Source: Sphingobacterium sp. (GTDB lineage Bacteria > Bacteroidota > Bacteroidia > Sphingobacteriales > Sphingobacteriaceae). From it: a DNA stretch of 47,101 bases. Made by a program: the position numbers and the translations under genes. Below the pieces are notes generated by a model. It did not search any database, had not been told where the DNA came from, and worked only from the letters and a program-made list of their open reading frames with translations. Below, piece by piece: positions 43,225 through 47,101 of the stretch (positions within the stretch are counted from its first letter, which is position 1; every line of letters begins with the position of its first letter). The stretch is taken from the NCBI GenBank assembly GCA_031277685.1, contig JAITLV010000007.1, forward strand, positions 1 through 47,101. Reading direction: 5' to 3'.

Positions 43225-43560
43225 TTACTTAGCAGTCAATACATCGGCATCAAAAGCAACTCCATTCCAGCCATTTGCCATAAATTGTCGAATATTCTGA
43301 TGACCCTCGCCTATAGGATTTTCTAACACATTTTGATAATGCTCTGCAAACAAACCCAGGGTATCTTGCTGTGAAAGATCATTTAGCTTAGCAAAATACA
43401 ATACTTTCGCGCTACCCTGATTTTCACTGGCTAAATTTTTCAGGTTTCCATTTTGAAAAGAAGTCGGACTGTAATGATATTGTTCAGCAATATGATCCAA
43501 CACTTCCTGAAACTGAAGTTCACTTGTTTTTGATTTCGTTATTAATTCTTCTCTTGTCAT
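43225..43560 (-). CDS. HopJ-family (type III effector HopJ-like) protein
   Basis: 111 residues, the whole length of this small family: FQEVLDHIAEQYHYSPTSFQNG, GSAKVLYFAKLNDLSQQDTLGLFAEHYQ and NIRQFMANGWNGVAFD match its typical core. The family takes its name from a Pseudomonas effector, but homologues are widespread in non-pathogens without type III secretion, so the name says nothing about function. It appears cytoplasmic, and the gene stands alone in its strand block. Confidence 0.85.
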   Translation of the reverse strand: MTREELITKSKTSELQFQEVLDHIAEQYHYSPTSFQNGNLKNLASENQGSAKVLYFAKLNDLSQQDTLGLFAEHYQNVLENPIGEGHQNIRQFMANGWNGVAFDADVLTAK

Positions 43561-43634
43561 CAGCTTATTTCTATAGTTTTTTTATTTTACATTCTCTTTT
43601 AACACCTGTATAATCTTTCGTTTCCGCTAAATTT

Positions 43635-45473
43635 TTAGATAATTCCATGGAGCGAACCACCTTTTGCGCCTAACTGATCAACCCGTTTTTCAATAGCGTC
43701 GTCTTTGATCAAGGCCGGTGCGTGATGAGGCTTGGTGCGGGCATCAATAATAATTGGCCCCTCGCACCCCCAATGTTTAAAGGATGTGAAACTCTTGATA
43801 CCATGAATATCAAATGCGGGATTACTTCTGGTAAAGGTTGTCCAAACAAAATTATTGACATTCTCGGCAGTAAAACCCGCATCATCACAGAGCACCAATA
43901 AAGGAAAACCTTCCCAAACCAGCCCTTCAGCCGCATGGCACCATTCTTGGATCAATGCAGCTTCATCCACATAAGTCGTAAAGGATTTGCCATCTATCGC
44001 CAATACACCAGGAATTACAACCTTCGCACGGTTGAAGGGTCTTGGCAGATCAAAATTTGCAGGCAGTTCTCGCGCAAGTTCTCTTTTTTTCGTCCCAGCA
44101 GCAGCAAATACCACCTTTGAACCCGCATTTAACCCATCGCCCGAATAGTCCAACGTATCTATCGTCGTATTGGTCTGGAAATGAAGATCACGTGTTGGGT
44201 CTATCCGTTCAAGTATATGACCGAAGAATTCCGGAATATCATAGATATCCAATCCGGGATTATCCTCATGTGCAGCGATAAAAAGATATTTAGCCAGGCT
44301 CAATTGATTTTTTCCGAGAATCTGATTAGCAATGGTCAGAATCTCCTGTGGACGATCTACTTGTTGATAAGGTGTATAACGTTCTGATCCTATTGCAAAC
44401 AATAATGGATGCACTCCTGCAGCATCAACGGCATTGACAGCATGCAATCCGGAGATTTCCTGCGGAATCGCGGCTCCAGTGATTTCATGAATAAGTGCTC
44501 CAAAACTTGTATCCTCCTGTGGTGGCCGCCCCACCACCGTAAACGACCAAATAGGGTCTTTTTTATGATACACATTGTGCACCTTCATTAAGGGAAATGG
44601 ATGCGTGAGACTATAATAGCCGATATGATCTCCAAAAGGCCCCTCAGGCTTATTCTCATTGGGATATACCGTACCTGTGATCACAAAATCAGCATCTGCC
44701 GAAATACAGAATCCCTCCTGATCGTAGAAATAACGGAAGCGTCGATTCCCTAAGGCTCCCGCAAAAATCATTTCAGAAAGACCTTCTGGTAAAGGCATAA
44801 CTGCAGATAAAGGATGAGCTGGCGGGCCGCCGACAAAAATACTCACCTTGAGTGGAACCCCCAGTTCATTTGCTTTTGTTTGGTGAATACCAATTCCACG
44901 GTGCAGCTGATAGTGTAAACCTATTTCTTTATCCGGGATATAATCGTTACCGGAAAGCTGAATCCGATACATTCCAAGATTGGCATGCATAATACCCGGT
45001 TTATTTACATCTTCCGTATATACTTGCGGCATGGTCACGAAAGCACCACCATCCATTGGCCAATTAACAATTTGAGGAAGCTTGCTGATACTAGTTTTAC
45101 CATGCAGGATCGGAGCGCCTGCTTTTTTCTTCCAGGGCAAGGCTCCGAGTGCCGTCATAGAAGAACCGATATATTGAAATGGATTTTTAAGCACAGCGCC
45201 GGGGTTCATTTTGACATCCACCAGTTTTTTCAGATGGTCCAAGGAATCCCGGAACATAAACTTCGAGCGATCCAATGTTCCAAATAGATTGGATACAGCA
45301 GGAAATTCCGAACCTTTGATACGCTCAAAATACAATGCAGGCCCAGCCACATCAAACACCCGCATATGAATTGCAGCCATTTCCAGATAAGGGTCAACCT
45401 CCTCTTTAATCCGGATTAAATGTCCATGTTTTTCAAGATCCGCAACACATGCTTCTAAACTATTGTATCCCAT
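43635..45473 (-). CDS. UbiD-family (prenylated-FMN-dependent) decarboxylase
   Basis: 612 residues; longer than E. coli UbiD (497) but normal for Bacteroidota. N-terminal CVADLEKHGHLIRIKEEVDP, then the prFMN/metal-binding region (ADADFVITGTVYPNENKPEGPFGDH, with the conserved Glu of PEGPFG), FTVVGRPPQEDTSFGALIHEITG, and the C-terminal LVLCDDAGFTAENVNNFVW. UbiD enzymes remove a carboxylate from aromatic or alpha,beta-unsaturated acids. The substrate is unknown and no UbiX partner lies in the window. Likely promoter TAAATTTG at 45504-45511. Confidence 0.92.
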   Translation of the reverse strand: MGYNSLEACVADLEKHGHLIRIKEEVDPYLEMAAIHMRVFDVAGPALYFERIKGSEFPAVSNLFGTLDRSKFMFRDSLDHLKKLVDVKMNPGAVLKNPFQYIGSSMTALGALPWKKKAGAPILHGKTSISKLPQIVNWPMDGGAFVTMPQVYTEDVNKPGIMHANLGMYRIQLSGNDYIPDKEIGLHYQLHRGIGIHQTKANELGVPLKVSIFVGGPPAHPLSAVMPLPEGLSEMIFAGALGNRRFRYFYDQEGFCISADADFVITGTVYPNENKPEGPFGDHIGYYSLTHPFPLMKVHNVYHKKDPIWSFTVVGRPPQEDTSFGALIHEITGAAIPQEISGLHAVNAVDAAGVHPLLFAIGSERYTPYQQVDRPQEILTIANQILGKNQLSLAKYLFIAAHEDNPGLDIYDIPEFFGHILERIDPTRDLHFQTNTTIDTLDYSGDGLNAGSKVVFAAAGTKKRELARELPANFDLPRPFNRAKVVIPGVLAIDGKSFTTYVDEAALIQEWCHAAEGLVWEGFPLLVLCDDAGFTAENVNNFVWTTFTRSNPAFDIHGIKSFTSFKHWGCEGPIIIDARTKPHHAPALIKDDAIEKRVDQLGAKGGSLHGII

Positions 45474-45503
45474 ATATTAAATCTGTATCAACGCGTTAAT
45501 CCA

Positions 45504-45511
45504 CAAATTTA
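45504..45511 (-). promoter_or_regulatory. -7 element TAAATTTG for the UbiD-family gene
   Basis: Plus-strand CAAATTTA reads TAAATTTG on the minus strand, a perfect TAnnTTTG match 30 bases before ATG 45473. Confidence 0.5.
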
Positions 45512-45669
45512 ACAGAATAATTCAGAAGTAAATAATTATTCATGCCTGTTTATCTCGATTGGATTCAAACAGGCATCCCATTTATTTTATGCATTCTCAA
45601 GAAAAAAAAATTGACATCCACTAGCAGAAAAGTAGAAAAAAATAGCAATAATTTTTAAGGTCAATAAAA

Positions 45670-46539
45670 TCAGGTGTCCAAACTGACATAGGCTTTCAAT
45701 GGTGTAAATTCGAAGGGTTGCACTTTCTGCCAAGTTGAGTTATCTACATTTTTCTCATAATAGAGCACCCGTCTAAATTCATCTATATCTTCTTTGTTGA
45801 TATCGTTGAACCTGCTCAGCAGCAATTTTGCAAAAAACTTGTTCACGCCGATCTCCCGTTTCTGTGTACTGGAGGTCGCGCTGAGAAATTGATAAAACAA
45901 GTTTCTAAAAGTCACCTCTTCATGCCCACCGAGGTAAATGACCTCAGAGATAAAATTACTTTCCCAGGGCATTTCCCTGAGCCATCGGTAAACATCCAAC
46001 AAAGGCAAGGGGTGAAACTTCAAGGAGGCAACCCAGTTCCAATAGAATATCGTCTGGCGCTTGGCCAATTTATTAAAAATTCTATTGAGGACACTTTCCT
46101 TCCCAATAACACTACTTTTGACTACAATGGTATACTGCACACGTAAGGCTTCCAACAGGTTACGGACAGGTTCCAAAAAATGCTCATCCATCAATCGCGC
46201 TACATAAATCACACGATTATTGCCAGCACGCCGACAGATTTCAATAAAATTACGCAAGCCCAGCAGCTCCAATTGTAGCTGAATATCGTTATCCAGGGAT
46301 GGAACTTGTGTAAAATAAATCCCAAAGTTCAGATCACTGATCTGAAAATGGTCATAAGCAGGTCCTTTCCGCAAGAGATCAAGTTCAAAAAGCTTTGCCG
46401 TCACTTTCTCTTTCACAATTTTATTAAAAATGGATAGGTTTCGTACCAAACCCGTAACATCAAAATCTTTCGTCTGTAAATAGCATGACGCCCGTCGTCC
46501 TAAATAAGTATTTAGCCCACTGATTAAAACCTTTTTCAT
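45670..46539 (-). CDS. NAD(P)-binding Rossmann protein, NmrA/extended-SDR-like
   Basis: 289 residues. The N-terminal MKKVLISGLNTYLGRRASCY is a Rossmann dinucleotide motif, followed by FDVTGLVRN and, after a second strand, NLRNFIEICRRAGNNRVIYVA (reads LGLRNFIEICRR). There is no Tyr-x-x-x-Lys, so it is more NmrA/epimerase-like than classical reductase. The last ~130 residues have no recognised domain. Function unknown; it lies upstream of the UbiD gene with 196 bases between, so co-transcription is unlikely. Confidence 0.7.
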   Translation of the reverse strand: MKKVLISGLNTYLGRRASCYLQTKDFDVTGLVRNLSIFNKIVKEKVTAKLFELDLLRKGPAYDHFQISDLNFGIYFTQVPSLDNDIQLQLELLGLRNFIEICRRAGNNRVIYVARLMDEHFLEPVRNLLEALRVQYTIVVKSSVIGKESVLNRIFNKLAKRQTIFYWNWVASLKFHPLPLLDVYRWLREMPWESNFISEVIYLGGHEEVTFRNLFYQFLSATSSTQKREIGVNKFFAKLLLSRFNDINKEDIDEFRRVLYYEKNVDNSTWQKVQPFEFTPLKAYVSLDT

Positions 46540-47067
46540 TCTTTAAATTATTTCTGAGCACTCGCTTTCATGGCATAAATAAGTTGGTCACAACTGTTTG
46601 TTAATGCATTATTATTATTTGTCTTTTCAAGGTCGTTATACCACCTTTGATCATGCAATGAGCAACCAAACTATACAGCCGTTTTTATACTTAACTGTCC
46701 TCATAGATTACTTGAGCTCACCATGGTTTTGTCTTCAAATACACTGACTAACTAATATCATAATTCCCTGATTTTAGAACAGAGAAACTTCAAATAAGTT
46801 TAACACTATTTTTATTTTTCTATCGAAATACTTTATTTTTTTTGATAAACAAATGATCTTAGGTCAATTAGGCTATTTTCATTTATTGATTTAAGCCAAA
46901 TGATACCGCGATCAGGAATTTATTAGACAATGTAATTTTACCAAAAACCACTTCTTTGTCCTTTTTATGTCAATTCATGCCCAAATATTTTCACAAACAC
47001 AATATCCTTATATATTTGTAAATCTTCTGAAAATAGGCTGCACTAAAAAGTATTTATCTTCACCTCT
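46540..47067. other. 528-bp AT-rich intergenic region
   Basis: No convincing ORF, RNA gene or long repeat was found here. It separates two divergent genes and should hold both promoters; only the right-hand -7 element at 47011-47018 is clear. Confidence 0.5.
47011..47018 (+). promoter_or_regulatory. -7 element TATATTTG before the right-edge gene
   Basis: A perfect TAnnTTTG match, 49 bases before the ATG at 47068. Confidence 0.45.
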
Positions 47068-47101
47068 ATGGACAAAAGGGCTACAATGATCTGGTTTAGA
47101 A
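47068..47101 (+). CDS. Start of a probable photolyase/cryptochrome gene, cut by the window
   Basis: ATG 47068 (or ATG 47086) opens a frame that runs off the end: MDKRATMIWFR. The MIWFR start is the usual opening of DNA photolyase/cryptochrome proteins (IWFRNDLRLHDN in many). Only 11 codons are visible, so this rests on that short match and the promoter-like box 49 bases upstream. Confidence 0.5.
   Translation, partial: MDKRATMIWFR

Noticed and set aside
43225..43560. HopJ protein as evidence of type III secretion or pathogenicity
   Set aside because: The family is common in free-living bacteria, and no secretion genes are present in the window.
1..47101. Mobile elements, CRISPR arrays, tRNA or rRNA genes
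   Set aside because: No transposase, integrase, terminal repeats, spaced identical repeats, tRNA cloverleaf or rRNA sequence was seen on reading; a tRNAscan or IS search would settle it.

Overview
The window looks like a chromosomal segment of a Bacteroidota bacterium, most likely Sphingobacteriaceae (Sphingobacterium-like). This rests on moderate-to-low GC by eye (not computed), rare Shine-Dalgarno sequences, several promoter elements of the Bacteroidota TAnnTTTG type, an ECF sigma/anti-sigma pair whose anti-sigma carries SusC/TonB-like modules, and recognisable protein families (DUF3857, DUF1080, BioG, HopJ-like, MocR). I see no rRNA, tRNA, CRISPR array, insertion sequence, prophage or integron signature; it reads as core/housekeeping chromosome.

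Layout. 1-1715: the 3' part of an ECF sigma gene overlapping an anti-sigma-like membrane protein. 1981-3951: a secreted DUF3857/transglutaminase-like protein. 4008-4209: an apparently complete tiny transcription unit (promoter, 31-codon acidic ORF, intrinsic terminator). 4528-5016: MepB family. 5009-6496 (-): a MocR-type regulator lacking the PLP-binding lysine, divergent from a six-gene biotin operon bioB-bioA-bioF-bioG-bioC-bioD (6639-12449). This cluster covers pimeloyl-ACP methyl ester synthesis and hydrolysis (BioC, BioG) and the late steps to biotin. A hairpin-rich gap follows, then a Tat-exported phospholipase C (-) converging on bioD.

15295-23099: an OmpR-type response regulator and histidine kinase, then a TolC / lipoprotein adaptor / CzcA-type RND heavy-metal efflux operon. 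Its promoter carries three direct TTAAGC repeats spaced exactly 11 bp, a good candidate binding site for the adjacent regulator. 23329-24621: TauE/SafE permease plus DUF1634 partner behind a potentially structured leader. 24643-26749: GNAT acetyltransferase, Crp-like regulator and YceI protein with two palindromes in its promoter. 26840-30576 (-): an atypical SDR, a UbiB/ABC1 kinase, and a second sigma/membrane-protein pair. 30698-33154: thioesterase, Hsp20, AAA ATPase, FolB.

33333-39669: secreted DUF1080 protein, S9 (DPP-IV-like) peptidase, a CDP-alcohol phosphatidyltransferase with an altered motif, and a deacetylase-like / M28 peptidase pair. 39901-46539: AsnB, a divergent Crp-like regulator, a VOC/PhnB-like protein, a HopJ-family protein, a UbiD decarboxylase and an NmrA-like protein. 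The right edge enters what looks like a photolyase/cryptochrome gene (start at 47068).

The most interesting points are the lysine-less MocR protein beside the biotin operon with candidate operators between them, the 31-aa mini-gene, the 11-bp-phased repeats in front of the efflux operon, and several non-coding structures (12457-12580, 23133-23195, 42554-42590, 43106-43157).
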